NCBI RefSeq assembly: GCF_947172395.1 | Contig: NC_069104.1 | Span: forward strand, 8,769,355 to 8,833,354 | Source: Bicyclus anynana | Lineage: Eukaryota > Arthropoda > Insecta > Lepidoptera > Nymphalidae | Length of the DNA stretch: 64,000 nt | Direction: 5' to 3' | In this document: positions 46,901-56,960 of the stretch, piece after piece | How the letters are laid out: every line of letters starts with the position of its first letter | How positions within the stretch are numbered: the stretch's first letter is position 1 | Notes under the pieces: model-generated | The model's input: only the letters and a program-made list of their open reading frames with translations | What the model was told of the DNA's origin: nothing | Databases searched by the model: none | Translations under genes and position numbers: made by a program

Positions 46901-49900
46901 CAAAAATCTACACATATTAATTCGGGCCGATTTTGACCACACTTTTGAGTACGACCTCGCACCTAGAACAAAGAAACAAAATATATAAATAAAAATGGAT
47001 TTTATAATAATAATAATAATAATTTATTTGCTAAAACATGGGTTATAACAGATACAATGAATACAATTCACAAATTATTAATGGTCCAAACATGTTTTGC
47101 CACAAATTAGGCGTGCAAATTTTTAAATCCAGTAATACAATATAAATGTTCAAATTATTAATATATGTTACATGTTGATTTGATTGAAAATAAAGTGACA
47201 GGAAAATTACCACAACTATACCAATAATGAAATAATTCTAAAGTAATTAAAATAATTTAGAAATGTATGTGGCCAAATACTTTTAAATGACTGCACCAAT
47301 TTGGATAATTCTTGGTTTTAAGTTTGTGCAATATAAAAATTAAATAGTCTAAAAACACTTTTCTATACATAAGCTATATATTCATAGCAAAATACTACTT
47401 AAAAGAGGGGTAGGGTAGGGGAAGAGTGCACATAAATCAAAGTGAAGCTTGACTGAGGCCGCTAATTAATTACTAAAATAAGTTAAAAAAATGAAATGGT
47501 ACCAAGTCTATAGAGTAATTTAACGGTTACAGCATATCACCAAGACCAGTAGGCCTAGCATGAACCAATGACATATATTGTGTAGAGAAATAGACAAAAT
47601 ATTGAGCAGTTGCGGCAGATTTGTCCCAATCCCATCTATTTAGTCTCAACGCAATGAAAGAGATTATGGGTGAAATTTGTCTATTTCTTTTCACAATATA
47701 TTTAGTTGGGCGCATTTTAAGCCTACATACAAATACACGCAAGTTAATTAGTATCAGTAATCAAAAATATTTTAGGTTTACAGTTAGATTGAATATAACA
47801 AAGAAAAAGCTTTAAACATTTAAAAAAATATTTCTTCTGCACTCACAAGTGTCTGCTATAGCTTGGCAAATTCGTGTTACACTCCCAATGGTCCGCGCGG
47901 GTCGGGGGGCGTGTAGTGATGAATGAAAAACCCACGACTGATGCATTTCACTTCCCCGCACGCACGATTTCACATCCCCGCAGTCTTTCCCCCCGTCGCC
48001 CGCATATCATGGGAGTGTGATTAACGAACTTGCCAATTAGTAATATATTAACAAAAAGTATTGATATGCAACTTACGTTAGTAATATTTGTAAGTGGTTT
48101 CATTGTAGTCTTCCTTGGTACAAGGTCCATGATAGTCTCATCCTCACTGGAGTCTTTGCTCTGTGACTTCGTCACAACTTCTATCTTTCTCTTCTTGGGC
48201 TCAATTGACACTTCTGAATCACCATCCTTAGTAGCAACTTCAGGAACCACTTGTGATTTGTTCTCAACGTCCAATCCAGGTTCACTGGGCAATTCTAGCG
48301 TCTCTCTATCTTTCTCTACAACTGGCACAGAAGTAGCATCGTCCTCTGGTTTATCATTCTTCTCTTTTTCCTCAGAAGTAGGGAATGTAGCGATTGGTTG
48401 TCCCAAAACAATAGAAGCGCTTCTACAAACATGCTTAACTCTGGGACCCTTGAGTTCCATTTTCTGGCGTTTGGGATCCTCCGTCTGTTTTGATTCGCTT
48501 TTATCTTTCTTCCGTACTTTAACTCTAGTTAACCGTCGCTTCCTATTTGTGCTGAAGTCCTCATCGTTTTCTTCATTTGCTTCTTGATCTTTGTTCTGCT
48601 TTGCATCTTTCTCCTAATAACAAAAGAAAAATATAAGTAACTAGTAGGCGTCGCGCGGTTTCACCCGCGTGATTCTATTATATAGAGTATTATTTGCTTC
48701 TATTACTAGAAGAAATATGCCCATACATAATTTGTTAAATCATGATGAGTTGGTGATAATGTTATCATTTGTTATATGGCAATTAAATAGTAAAAATATG
48801 AGTATTATTTATAAACATGGATTAGGATTTAAACCTCAAACTTTATCAAAAAAAAGTTTAATATGAAAAAAAATTATGTTTTTAAGTAAAATCTGAATCT
48901 GTTTATGATTATGTGAGCGTTTAAACACTACCTGTAAAAGAAGACTACAACAATCTCAGCTCACCAAGTATTATTTACTGAACATATAAAAACAATTGAT
49001 TAAAAAAAATCTTACCTCAGATTTTTCAGTATCGTCGGAGGGTTTCTTCGTTGGTTTAATAGCAAATATATTGCTTTCATTTTCACCGCCCAAAGTGTTG
49101 AATGTTGTTGGTGTGGCCGGTGTATTACTGGACCCTATTCTCAGGGGGTGGGCCGGCGCTAAGGGCCCCGGGGCCTTGGCCCCAGTCCTCATGTAAGGAG
49201 GCAACATAGCAGTCAAAGTGGCTCGTATGTGTGGTGGTACTTGGAAAGCTTTTAAGCACAACTTGAGCCAACACGCTGGACAACGCGACTTGTTAGTACA
49301 CTTGAGTAGTTTCCACTGCTGAGATCGAACAACTGGGGGGACGTGACAGTTACCTGTAAATAATGTTAATTAATAAAATAAATTTGTAATTATATTAAAT
49401 TTAAATATGTAAAAGTGAAATCTCCAAAAACCGTTTAACGAATTAAGGTAAGATAGCTTGGCAATTTTGTTGATGACTCTCCCATGATATGCGGGCGACA
49501 TGGGGGAAGGATTACGCGGGTGTGAATTCGAACGCTAGGGGCAGAGAGAAGAACTGCACGATAATGAAACCGTGCGTGCGGGGCATCGCTACCACCCCTC
49601 CCGGCCCGCGTGGACTATTGGGAGTGTTACGAACGAATTTGCCAAGCTATAGCAGGGTTTCAGTTATTTTGATGTTGACAAAAAACTACTAAACCGATTT
49701 TTGTAAAAGTTAAATGTGATAAATCTTGAAAAATATCTCTATCAACCAAAAAATATAAGTTTCAAAATCAATCAAATTCTTCTTTATGACTCTCACATGA
49801 AGTCTTTCCATAACAAAATTTCAATTGGTTAATAAATGATGAAGTTATGAGGTAACAAACATTAAAAAAAACAAGCATACGCGTCTAATTGAGAAACTCC

Positions 49901-52900
49901 ATTTTTTAAGTCAGTTAAAAACACATCAAAAACTCACAGGAAATTTAAGATTGTTAGAGAAAGAAAATCACTTAGAACTGGTTTGTAACTTTCGAGTCTA
50001 TCCATTAAAACTTTTCAAGGGATCAGGTGAACTTTGTAACTTCATCAACAAATTTATGTTAAAACGTTTGTTAATCATAACGTTAGATTTATAATATGAA
50101 TTTGACTTACCTTCACCCCTTACGCAGTGCGTGGCCACAGGTGATGTTCGTAGGACCATTTTGTCTTTCTTCAGCAACTTGGAGATGAATTTCCGACACG
50201 ACTCGCACGAGTAGATGCCGAACTTTCTCGCTTGCCGCACGAACCTGTAGAAGCGGACGGCGCCGCAGACCCCGCACGTAACCGTTGCTGGGGGATTGTT
50301 TGCTGGAAAAGAATAATTTATTTTAATTTTACATATTACTATCTTAGTCAATCATGAAATCCCTATGTCAAAATATATAGGCTATTAGATATGATTTCTC
50401 AATTTTTTTTTTTAATGCAAATAGGCTCACGTTTGACCATGATCTAACCTGATGGTAAGTGTAGATACAGTCTAAGATGGAACATGCTTGCCTAGAAGGT
50501 GCCTATTCACTCTTGATTTTTTATCTGTTTGCTTATAAATTAGGAGCTATCTATATAACAAAGTCACACATATCATTATGGTAGGAATAGATATGATGTT
50601 TATTTTAATAGGCTGTTGATAAAGACCAAAATACTGGGCAAAATAATAGGCCAGCTGGTCATTTACAGTACAATCTTATAAAGTGGTGATAGCTGACTTG
50701 CCTTACAATGATCCAAGCTCAAAATTCCCTCTCAAAAGAAAGGAGGGCCTCATAATGGATCACTCAAATAGACTGATAATAATGTATATTGTCAGTCTAG
50801 AAGTCAAGTCATGTGGAAACTGACGAACTTTACAGGACAGACAAAAAAACTTCTTTAACTGTAATAAATATGTTCACATTTCTAAGTGATTTAGATTTAA
50901 TCATTTAAGAAATTGTAAGATATTTTATTATTATAAGAGTAAATTACTGAAATACTGTTTTCTCAGAGAATATGCACTTATGTGGGGGTATCACATCTAG
51001 ACCGACAATATATATTTTTTAGGAAGTGTAATAAAAATTATCTGTTGAAATTTGAAAATAAAAGTATCATTTTAGAAAATTGATATAAGTGTTTTTCAGA
51101 TAGCATGGGTATGGTGACAGTCTGTAGAACATTTATAATATGTACGTATTCATATTATTATCGCGAATCGCAGCAAACGTTCAAGATTCAAATGAACTGT
51201 CACCCACACCATCCTACATGAAACAAACTGTTAGTATCTAACTTATCAATAGATTACAGATAAAAATGCATTAAGATTTAGACAGTTCAGCATAGGTATT
51301 TGCCAAATTTTTGTTAAATTAAAACACTGTAGTTTTGTTCAAAATGAATAAAACTTACATGAAACTGTGGTTAGTGCAGAGAAAGGTCCATCCAACCCAG
51401 CAGTAGAGGGTGCAGGGGATGTTAGCTGCAACCTGGCCTCCCTGATGATGACTTTTCCACTGAGCAACTGAGATGCTGACGATTTGTCCTTTTCAGGGCT
51501 TGTCGGAGGCTGTCTTTCCCCTTCCTCCCCACTTCCTTCGAGACTCTCACTCTCCCAACTCTCTTCAGACTCAGATCCACTACTACTCGTAGAAGTGCTT
51601 GCATCAGATATGTCCATAAGCTTCCTCATGGCATGTCCTGATCTTTCTTCTTTGTTTGGTTCTGGAGATTTCAATTTCTCTAGACTTTCGACATTCGAAT
51701 TTTCATCTGGAGAATATTCTTTATCTCTTTCTTCATATGAAAATAGATCACGTACAGGCTTTCTAGGGCCTGCGTTGGTAAGATTCGGAAATGTATTTGA
51801 TGTTTTATCTTTAAAAAGATTCGAAGCAAGGGTATGCTTCTCTTTTGCTTTTTCATTATCATTAGTTTTATCAGAATCCTCTTCGTCTGGTGTATCTTCA
51901 TCGTCATGTAAATTATTGAAGACTAACCTCTTCAGCTTTGGTTTCTTGAGGACTTTGCCCGAGGACAAGCTGCTTGGAACAGTAGTTTGCTCATCGCCAT
52001 CAATAAAACGTTTGTTAGGCTTAATTACTCTTGATGAGTGACTGCTTCTCACTGGCAGTACAAATTTAGCTGAGTTTGCACTTTCTTTTTCTGTTGGAGA
52101 AATATTTCTAGGAGGAGGAGATGTGCTACGAGTTTCACTGAACTGTGAAAACTTATTTGTAGGTTTAGATAGGGGATTCAAGTTTTTCCTCAAGTACCCC
52201 TCTTGGTGTTCTGATGAAGATTTAGAGCTTAAGTCAGTTAGTTTCGCCGGTTTTAGTATGCTATTGAAAGTAGAGTACTCTGTCTGTTTGAGAGAGGATT
52301 TCTTTTTTATAATGGACACAAGTGGCGCGTGGTGTTTTATCGGAACCTTTTTCAGTGGCAAAAAAATATCTTCACAGCTCTCAACTGTGCCAAATGTCAC
52401 TGTTTTCTTCACTGGTTTTGGTTTCTCACTTTTTGTTGGCTCCATTTTATTCTGGGACCTTGTGCGTACAGGGGACTTTGCAGAGTCCTTATCTTGGTTG
52501 TCAGGGTTGTTTTTGTCTACACCGTTGGTTGTTTTATCTTCACCGGTTCCATTAGCTTCATTCTCATTACTAGTTTCCTTCTTTTCTTCTTCCTGGAACA
52601 TTAATAAAGGAGTATATAAACAATAATATATAATATATAAATATAAAGATATTTATAAAGACTTCAACCTTCCCTATATTTCAATATTTATATTGTTCTC
52701 CATATTGTACCTTTAAAACTGCTTTTTATTTAAATTATTTTGTTTGTATTTTTAGTACTTATATAATCTTTGACTTATTATAAAAAAATAGGCTCACAGT
52801 CAACTATCAATAACATCCTCACTAAATGAGTGCCAAAAACAACTTTTGGGTGGACTTTTTAAGTAGTCACATTGCACGAAACATTTTGACTTGTCTAAAG

Positions 52901-55900
52901 TTGAGTTCGCTCCAAACTTGAGGTTTTATTGGAAACAACTTTAATACTGAACTTTATGTGAAGGTGATTAGATTTAAGTTTCTTTAACTATTCTAAAAGT
53001 GCCAAAACACAAATGTGGGATGGTTTTAAGTGAAATTCCCTATATGATTCTATTTTTAATAACATTTCAATGGTGGTTATACAGTGTATTTAATTCATTC
53101 ATTTAAATATCTAAATACAATAACAGTGGCTATATGCTAGTGTTATAGATTGTCTTCAGAAAATAATTCAACCTAACCTATTATTAAAATACCTACCTTA
53201 AAGAGGTATCTTTATTAATTCTATTATGACCAAAATTCATTCATGCAACTAAATAATAATATAACCACAGAGAACAACTCATATTTTAATTTAGACATTA
53301 AAGTAAACAGAGCTAAGAGGTAGATAACATTATTTTTGCCTCTCTTCACGGTCTCTTTAAATCAAGGACATTGAATATAATAATCTTAAGTAGTACATAT
53401 TAAAGTGTCTATTAAGAATTTAAATTTTTTTGTTGTTTCAGAAGTGACTAATGAGTAAAGTAAGAAAAAAATCTGCTATTTATTTATAGTATCAAAATTA
53501 AGTTGGACGTTAACAATCCTCTCCTTTCCTTCTCCATCTATACTAGTCTTTCTTGATGAGTACTGTTTACCAACAAATAAATTAGAAATGACAGTAGAAA
53601 ATGCATGTTATTTCATAACTTATTTATTTTAAATTATGTATGGTTTGTTTATAAAATGTTATATAAAATATAAGAACCATATCTAATTGTTCTAAGCTTA
53701 TTAATCAAATTTATTTTCATTAATTTAAGAACAAGTATGACTAGTGATTTATAGCCTCATTTATAATTTGTTTGTTGGTAAACAGTACTCGTCAAGAAAA
53801 CCCTGTAGTACACACTAGCGAGATAAACCATGCCCAATTAACACAAATGAAAGCCATAACGAAGAATTTAATTGAATTAATACTTAATTATCAGCATACA
53901 CCGATCAATCTCTAAATGTGTTTCTTCCTTACCATGTGGTGCTGGCAGATTAAATTGTACAACTGGGTACAATTTAATCTGGTTAATTTAATGGTACAGT
54001 ACAGTACAGTAAATGTTTCAGATAGTCTTTTACATTTTTGCATTTTCACCAGGTCAAAAAAATATATAAAATTTTACACAAATTAACCATTGTACCAATG
54101 TTACACTAATGATAATTATAATAATCAATTTAAAATTTTTGTTAAGCAATTCTCTCTAATTAAATTCAAGGTCAAACTGTACATTAATAGATAAAAGAAC
54201 TGTGTATTCAATAAGCAAATCAAAGTAATATTATAAAATATGCAAAAGTTTGTATGTTTGTTACTCAATCACGCAAAAACTACTGGATGGATTTTGATGA
54301 AAATTGGCAAAAGAATTCAGAAAGTATGTGGAATTACAAAATAACAAATGGTTCAAAGCACATCTGCTCTGATAGGTTCCCAATGCAATAGATTAAATAA
54401 ACAAGTAGGCCTACAATATGTCAACAAATATGTCATAAAGGGAAAAATAAATAATGTTGACCAATAGCAAAACATCACTCTCTCTTTCATCCTAATGAAA
54501 CCAAATAGAGAAAGAGAATAATATTTTTAAGTATATATTATTGGTTGACATTTGTCTTTCTCTCATTTCATGAAAACTTGTGGTGCACATTGTAGGCATA
54601 ATGAACCATAAGTTACAAACTTGTAATATTTATGAAAAAGTAACTGTTGAGTTTCTTTCTGGCTCTTCTCAGCAGAATCAACTTTCCAACCAGTGGTAGA
54701 GTCACTACTAACTTACAAACTTGGCTTTTCAACTCCTACTTGAAATAAATAAATTTGTTTTCCATAAAACAGTAAAAATTCAATGTAGCTTTATGGGTTC
54801 TGAATTATTTCATTTGCGTAGTTCCTGTTCCCGTAGGAATAGGGGATAAAATAGCACACGAGGATAGTGTAGCTTCTCAACAGTGAAAGAATTATTCAAA
54901 TCGGATCAGTAGTTTTAAAACCTATACAGTGCAAACAAACATAAAAAGAATCAAATTATTGCTCTTTATAATATTAGTATAGATTATTATTACTTCACAA
55001 GGTCTATCTCAGCTAACTCTATTACCTTTAGTTCAAATTTTTATTCACAAACTAACCAGGCAGATGTGTTTTTTTGCTTTATTGCTATTAAAAACGGGGT
55101 TGATAGTAGAATCAAAATTTTAACTAACAGACCCAAGCAGTTTCCTGACATACTTCTTATTCTGATTATGGAATTTTGGGATCAATTAATATAGTCTATG
55201 TTGTTCACTGATAATGTAGATTCCATTGGTCAAACAATTTAAAATCAGTCCAGTTCGAGACTATCTCTCTAAAAAACAAAAAAGAAGCTCTACATCTAAC
55301 GTAACTACTATATAACAATTTAATGATTTCATTAGATTGTTTTAGTTTAATATCATTATGTATGTTTCCTAATTCATACTTTACTAAAATATTTTTAATT
55401 ATGTTTTGTTATCTAATAACAAACCAATCTTGTAACTTTTAAGTTTTAATTAATTGAGTTCATACATTATGATGTTTTATCAAAATATTAAGGAGAGCAT
55501 TATCATTTAATGTAATTATATTTATTGAATTCTAAATTTATCAATAAATAAAATGAAAGCAAAATCTCAAAAACGTTTCTTAAAACATGTAGCTCTATGA
55601 AAGTACTACATTCTTTGTTTACATGTCACTTGCTGAAAACAATATAAATACTTTCAAAGACATTATTTATGTGTATTTTTATAGAAAACTATTTTATGTA
55701 AAGGATATTAACATAATAGAATATCTTTACTCCTAATCATACGTGATGTCAGGTCTGTAAGCTGACTCTACAATTATTCTTTGAACATGAAAAGTTAGGT
55801 TATATTATTGGATGTTTCGTAAATACAGCACATTAATACTTATATTTATCATAATTACACTTCATTTGTATGTTTTACTTTTCTTTTGTGCTAAATGTTT

Positions 55901-56243
55901 GGACGTCTTTGTTGACAAGACATTATTGCACAGAAAGTTGAATGTCAAAATACGCTGTATTGACGCTCTACAATACGCTTGGCGCTTCAGTGGTGCTATA
56001 AAGTTATTACGTAAACACAACACATAGTCAAAAACATCACTAATTTTATATAACATTCTCGATCTAACAACCTTCTGGAATGCGCTTTACCTCTTTCTCC
56101 CCAGCAAAATCGTTGGGGGCCGAGCTACGGCTGGCGGAGTGATTCTCCGGAGCAGTTTCATGATAAACGGCGCCCGATAAGACACTGATACGTTTTCTGT
56201 TCTGGAATTTGAGGGGTTTACCGGGGAATCTAGACCTTCCCAT
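31748..56243 (-). CDS. trx: Trithorax / KMT2A-class histone H3 lysine-4 methyltransferase, complete
   Basis: Thirteen exons on the minus strand: 56091-56243, 51359-52592, 50111-50302, 49016-49353, 48077-48613, 46789-46962, 45597-45806, 44607-44768, 34928-44470, 34080-34303, 33497-33624, 32532-32722 and 31748-31921. All junctions are GT..AG with consistent phase; the total is 4419 aa, against about 3700 in fly Trx and 3970 in human MLL1. Domain order: menin-type N-terminal motif, nuclear-receptor-like Cys4 module (fly-type, no CXXC), PHD1-3, degenerate bromodomain, extended PHD, FYRN, two Taspase1-like sites, long Asn-rich segment, FYRC, WDR5-binding Win motif, SET and post-SET. This order is unique to trx/MLL1-MLL2. 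The protein would act in nuclear COMPASS-like complexes to maintain Hox and other gene expression. An in-frame TGA about 30 nt upstream supports the start. Introns hold SINEs and MITEs. Confidence 0.96.
32532..32722 (-). CDS. trx: trx exon 12: central SET domain, GC-rich, enlarged SET-I loop
   Basis: Encodes residues 4299-4362: DMVIEYAGEVIR, then CYMFRIDDHLVVDATLKGNA and RFINHSCD. Between QREKKYE and CYMF the loop reads AMSGRRGVGG, several residues longer than the DSKGIG/DSRGIG remembered for human MLL1 and fly Trx. The exon is strikingly GC-rich against its AT-rich introns. The flanking intron (32723-33496) holds a family-A SINE. Confidence 0.95.
32820..33130 (-). repeat. tRNA-derived SINE, family A (reverse), trx intron 11
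   Basis: T-run and tail, full body, then ..agagaacgaatccaggacctcc and ..ataccactgcgccacgatgc (box B and box A complements). Nearly full length and well preserved. Confidence 0.85.
33497..33624 (-). CDS. trx: trx exon 11: pre-SET/SET start
   Basis: Encodes about residues 4256-4298: MRFRQLKETSKASVGVYRS then HIHGRGLFCKRDIEEG. This is the canonical N-terminal SET segment of MLL/Trx, where the HGRGLF loop contacts S-adenosylmethionine. Confidence 0.95.
34080..34303 (-). CDS. trx: trx exon 10: FYRC-SET linker with Win motif
   Basis: Encodes residues 4182 to about 4255: ANRCTKYKIRQG.., then GSARTGPVARKL and DMFSWMAS. GSART corresponds to the WDR5-interaction (Win) motif GSARAE of human MLL1. DMFSWMAS matches the following DMFNFLAS helix. 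Confidence 0.93.
34928..44470 (-). CDS. trx: trx exon 9: giant 9.5-kb exon (PHD3 to FYRC)
   Basis: 9543 nt, 3181 codons (residues 1001-4181), phase 0 at both ends. In order: PHD3 end (MMECGWCARWVHASCEGLS..CCKC); degenerate bromodomain end (DIKKRVNSDEYISLKDF..FPWFD); ePHD at about 1400-1507 (SRLCVLCKTTGDGS..GRLLYCGQNDWIHANCALWS..VGCCAKNC..YHYAC); FYRN near 1540-1600; two QLDG sites at 1923-1926 and 1953-1956; a C2H2-like finger (VRCDRCQCTYRNKESYDRH); an AT-hook-like RGRGRPIPKP; an ILPQG-rich repeat stretch; a very long Asn/Met/His/Ser/Gln-rich segment (about 2940-3880); a Lys/Glu helix; and FYRC at about 4107-4181. Plus-strand open frames inside it are shadows of the repetitive codons. Confidence 0.95.
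44607..44768 (-). CDS. trx: trx exon 8: PHD2
   Basis: Encodes residues 947-1000: ICSSCLKCKSCDSNRVNKF, then GSLPFCRPCFKLRQKGNYC and PLCQACYRDNDFDSK. Cysteine spacing and the KGNYCPLCQACY motif match PHD2 and the start of PHD3 in Trx/MLL1. The GT donor falls exactly before MMECG of exon 9. Confidence 0.95.
45597..45806 (-). CDS. trx: trx exon 7: PHD1-PHD2, extremely GC-rich
   Basis: Encodes residues 877-946: MLVCGSCCEWYHVWCAEE, then AWTCARCVWCAACARPAARL and CRTCARPYHAACLTA, ending DWPQ. Metal-binding Cys and His positions are kept, but linker residues are unusually Ala/Arg/Gly-rich and the exon has very high GC, giving long shadow frames on both strands. A family-B SINE starts about 15 bp from its acceptor. 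Confidence 0.93.
45822..45949 (-). repeat. SINE family B fragment beside the trx exon 7 acceptor
   Basis: Caccattaacgtaacaaccg..ctcctctcacagtgagatcgg..accatgctggccca..gattctcaggtatgcaggttt, the family-B tail side. A family-A SINE follows immediately at 45950. Confidence 0.7.
45950..46240 (-). repeat. tRNA-derived SINE, family A (reverse), inserted in family B
   Basis: Tail ttttcattacatgttagccc, full body, head end ..ccagccggggatcgaaccca (box B complement), then ggaccacggaggcc. It interrupts the family-B copy just before it. Confidence 0.85.
46330..46765 (+). repeat. Family-C elements, fragment plus near-full copy, trx intron 6
   Basis: A fragment ends cgcgggcgtccgctagt at about 46374. A new copy begins at once with cctactaatattataaacgc and runs to ccacgcgtacaaagtcgcta. 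Its last bases lie about 25 bp from the exon 6 donor. Confidence 0.7.
46789..46962 (-). CDS. trx: trx exon 6: lead-in to PHD1
   Basis: Encodes residues 819-876: VRGRTQKCGQNRPELIC, then VDFWESYDPDEVCNSGFGLI and AKLCFLCGSAGREK. The first PHD1 cysteine pair (CFLC) is here; the next pair is in exon 7. The WESYDPDEVC stretch matches the conserved pre-PHD1 block of fly Trx. Confidence 0.93.
47862..48035. mobile_element. MITE copy 1, trx intron 5
   Basis: The left end cttggcaaattcgtg..acactccca and the right end (complement) ttggcaagttcgtt..cacactccca form terminal inverted repeats of about 28 bp. The interior is GC-rich (ccgcgcgggtcggggggcgt). Copy 2 lies at 49457-49646 in opposite orientation. 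Confidence 0.7.
48077..48613 (-). CDS. trx: trx exon 5: acidic/basic linker with conserved VCRSASIVLGQP block
   Basis: Encodes residues 640-818. It opens with charged, disordered EKDAKQNKDQEANEEND-type sequence, then a basic patch (NRKRRLTRVKVRKK). Next comes the conserved block RVKHVCRSASIVLGQPIATF, which I recognise from fly Trx ahead of the PHD fingers, then a Glu/Lys/Asp-rich tail. Confidence 0.9.
49016..49353 (-). CDS. trx: trx exon 4: second half of the Cys-rich DNA-binding-like module
   Basis: Encodes about residues 527-639. NCHVPPVVRSQQWKLLKCTN and CPACWLKLCLKAFQVP continue the nuclear-receptor-like zinc module begun in exon 3, with regular C-x2-C pairs. A Pro/Ala/Thr-rich disordered stretch follows. 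Confidence 0.92.
49457..49646. mobile_element. MITE copy 2, trx intron 3
   Basis: Ends cttggcaattttgttgatga and ..gttacgaacgaatttgccaag match copy 1 in inverted sense; shared interior landmarks are catgatatgcgggcgac and ccgcgtggactattgggagt. Confidence 0.7.
50111..50302 (-). CDS. trx: trx exon 3: nuclear-receptor-type Cys4 zinc module
   Basis: Encodes about residues 463-526: TCGVCGAVRFYRFVRQARKF, then GIYSCESCRKFISKLLKK. This C-x2-C..C-x2-C pattern with YSCESCRKF is the nuclear-receptor-like DNA-binding motif known from Drosophila Trx, and it occupies the place of the vertebrate CXXC region. Confidence 0.94.
50405..50545. repeat. Dispersed short repeat shared with 44840-44960
   Basis: Gatctaacctgatggtaagt..taagatggaacatgcttgcc tagaaggtgcctattcact; the copy at 44.85 kb has gatctaggttggagcgcgcc tgcctagatgcctattcact, then ccggaaggacattccacatt. 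Both are in trx introns. Confidence 0.5.
51087..51230. repeat. trx: Dispersed repeat, partner of 2518-2645, in trx intron 2
   Basis: Same ordered blocks as the 2.5-kb copy (tttttcagatagcatggg .. attattatcgcgaatcgcag .. ctacatgaaac). The only other copy noticed in the window. Confidence 0.6.
51359..52592 (-). CDS. trx: trx exon 2: disordered N-terminal region
   Basis: Encodes residues 52 to about 463. Strongly charged and Ser/Thr/Pro-rich (EEEKKETSNENEANGTGE.., ..KKTVTFGTVESCEDIF.., ..SSGSESEESWESES..). The KTVTFGTVES-type patches are short ordered-looking islands. No folded domain recognised; membership in trx rests on frame continuity with exons 1 and 3. Confidence 0.85.
53542..53809. mobile_element. 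MITE with gagtactgtttaccaacaaa termini, trx intron 1
   Basis: Left cttgatgagtactgtttacc aacaaataaatta, right taatttgtttgttggtaaac agtactcgtcaag: inverted repeats of about 45 bp around 175 bp of AT-rich interior. A single related end (caaggagtactgtttacc) is at 18657-18676. Confidence 0.7.
54406..54600. mobile_element. Inverted-repeat element, trx intron 1
   Basis: Outer taggcctacaatatg / cacattgtaggcata and inner atgttgaccaatag / attggttgacat plus tctctctttcat / ctcatttcatga pairs indicate a degenerate hairpin of about 195 bp. Confidence 0.5.
56091..56243 (-). CDS. trx: trx exon 1: N-terminus with menin-binding-type motif
   Basis: Starts MGRSRFPGKPLKF and continues NRKRISVLSGAVYHETAPEN to GEKE, 51 codons, donor GTAAAG. 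RFPGKP parallels the RWRFPARP menin-binding motif of MLL1 and the N-terminus recalled for fly Trx. An in-frame TGA 30 nt upstream fixes this ATG as the first one in the exon. Confidence 0.9.
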
Positions 56244-56440
56244 TTTGATTTGCACGTAAACGAAGGACACTCAGTGTGTTCCCAGCGGTCGCGATGAAAC
56301 TGGCGCGCATGCTCGGGCCCGCGCGCTCCGCAACGCCATTCCACTCATTTATGCAATGTGTACGACAAATTACGACGCAGTTCTCTTCATATACACAGTC
56401 AAACATAAATACAAATAGCACCCTTCACATTATTTATTGA
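56244..56440 (-). promoter_or_regulatory. trx: Putative trx 5' UTR/promoter, GC-rich
   Basis: Directly upstream of the trx ATG the sequence changes to GC-rich with many CpGs (for example gcgcgcatgctcgggcccgc around 56305-56325), in a region otherwise AT-rich. No TATA box faces the gene here. The promoter call is an inference from position and composition. Confidence 0.35.
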
Positions 56441-56735
56441 AACAAACACTTTACACAGTTTTTGCAAGGTACGACATCATCCATCATTTTAATGGTAGAC
56501 TGATCGTTAACGCCGTCGTAATGCTTCCATTCAACGTAGCGTCAACGATAAAACAAAAGAGAATGTAGTAATGCACTCGTTTCTATCGCACGACGCATCG
56601 GTAACAGTGTCTGCGTTTTGTTCCATTTGTTAGCACAACCGAATTATTGAAATGGATCGCTTGTAATTTGACAAAGATGGCTGTACGACGCGCTATAACA
56701 ATAGCGAACACGAGTGATTAACGAGACGAGGCGCG

Positions 56736-56960
56736 CGAGGCCGCGGTGTGAACGACACCTGGCTCCCAGAGGCCAGTTATGGATTTTGAACCAATCGCGA
56801 CGTTAATTCGGACCGGTATAAAAACAAACATGTCCGATGTCGTTCGCTACGTCTTGCTCTTTATGGTAACTATCTGCATAGACGCGCCACTTCACTCACT
56901 CTTCGCCGTTTTTTTATCAATAAAAATGTAATGTTTTCATCAATCTGCGCGACTGCTCCG
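56736..56960 (+). mobile_element. Possible solo LTR (TATA box plus poly(A) signal unit)
   Basis: On the plus strand a TATAAAA at about 56817 is followed some 100 bp later by AATAAA (tcaataaaaatg near 56919), with a GC-moderate stretch between. This is the U3-TATA-R-AATAAA layout of an LTR. Exact ends, a TG..CA boundary and target duplications could not be fixed, and no gag/pol frames are nearby. An orphan Pol II promoter is the alternative. Confidence 0.3.

Larger units (their letters stand above)
52593..56090 (-). other. trx: trx intron 1
   Basis: A 3.5-kb intron with GTAAAG donor and TTCCAG acceptor. It holds a MITE (53542-53809), a second inverted-repeat element (54406-54600) and two oppositely oriented family-C fragments (54225-54360 and 54800-54978). 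No other coding exon is seen. Confidence 0.7.

Noticed and set aside
51484..52626. Ser/Phe/Leu-rich plus-strand frames
   Set aside because: Shadows of charged trx exon 2.
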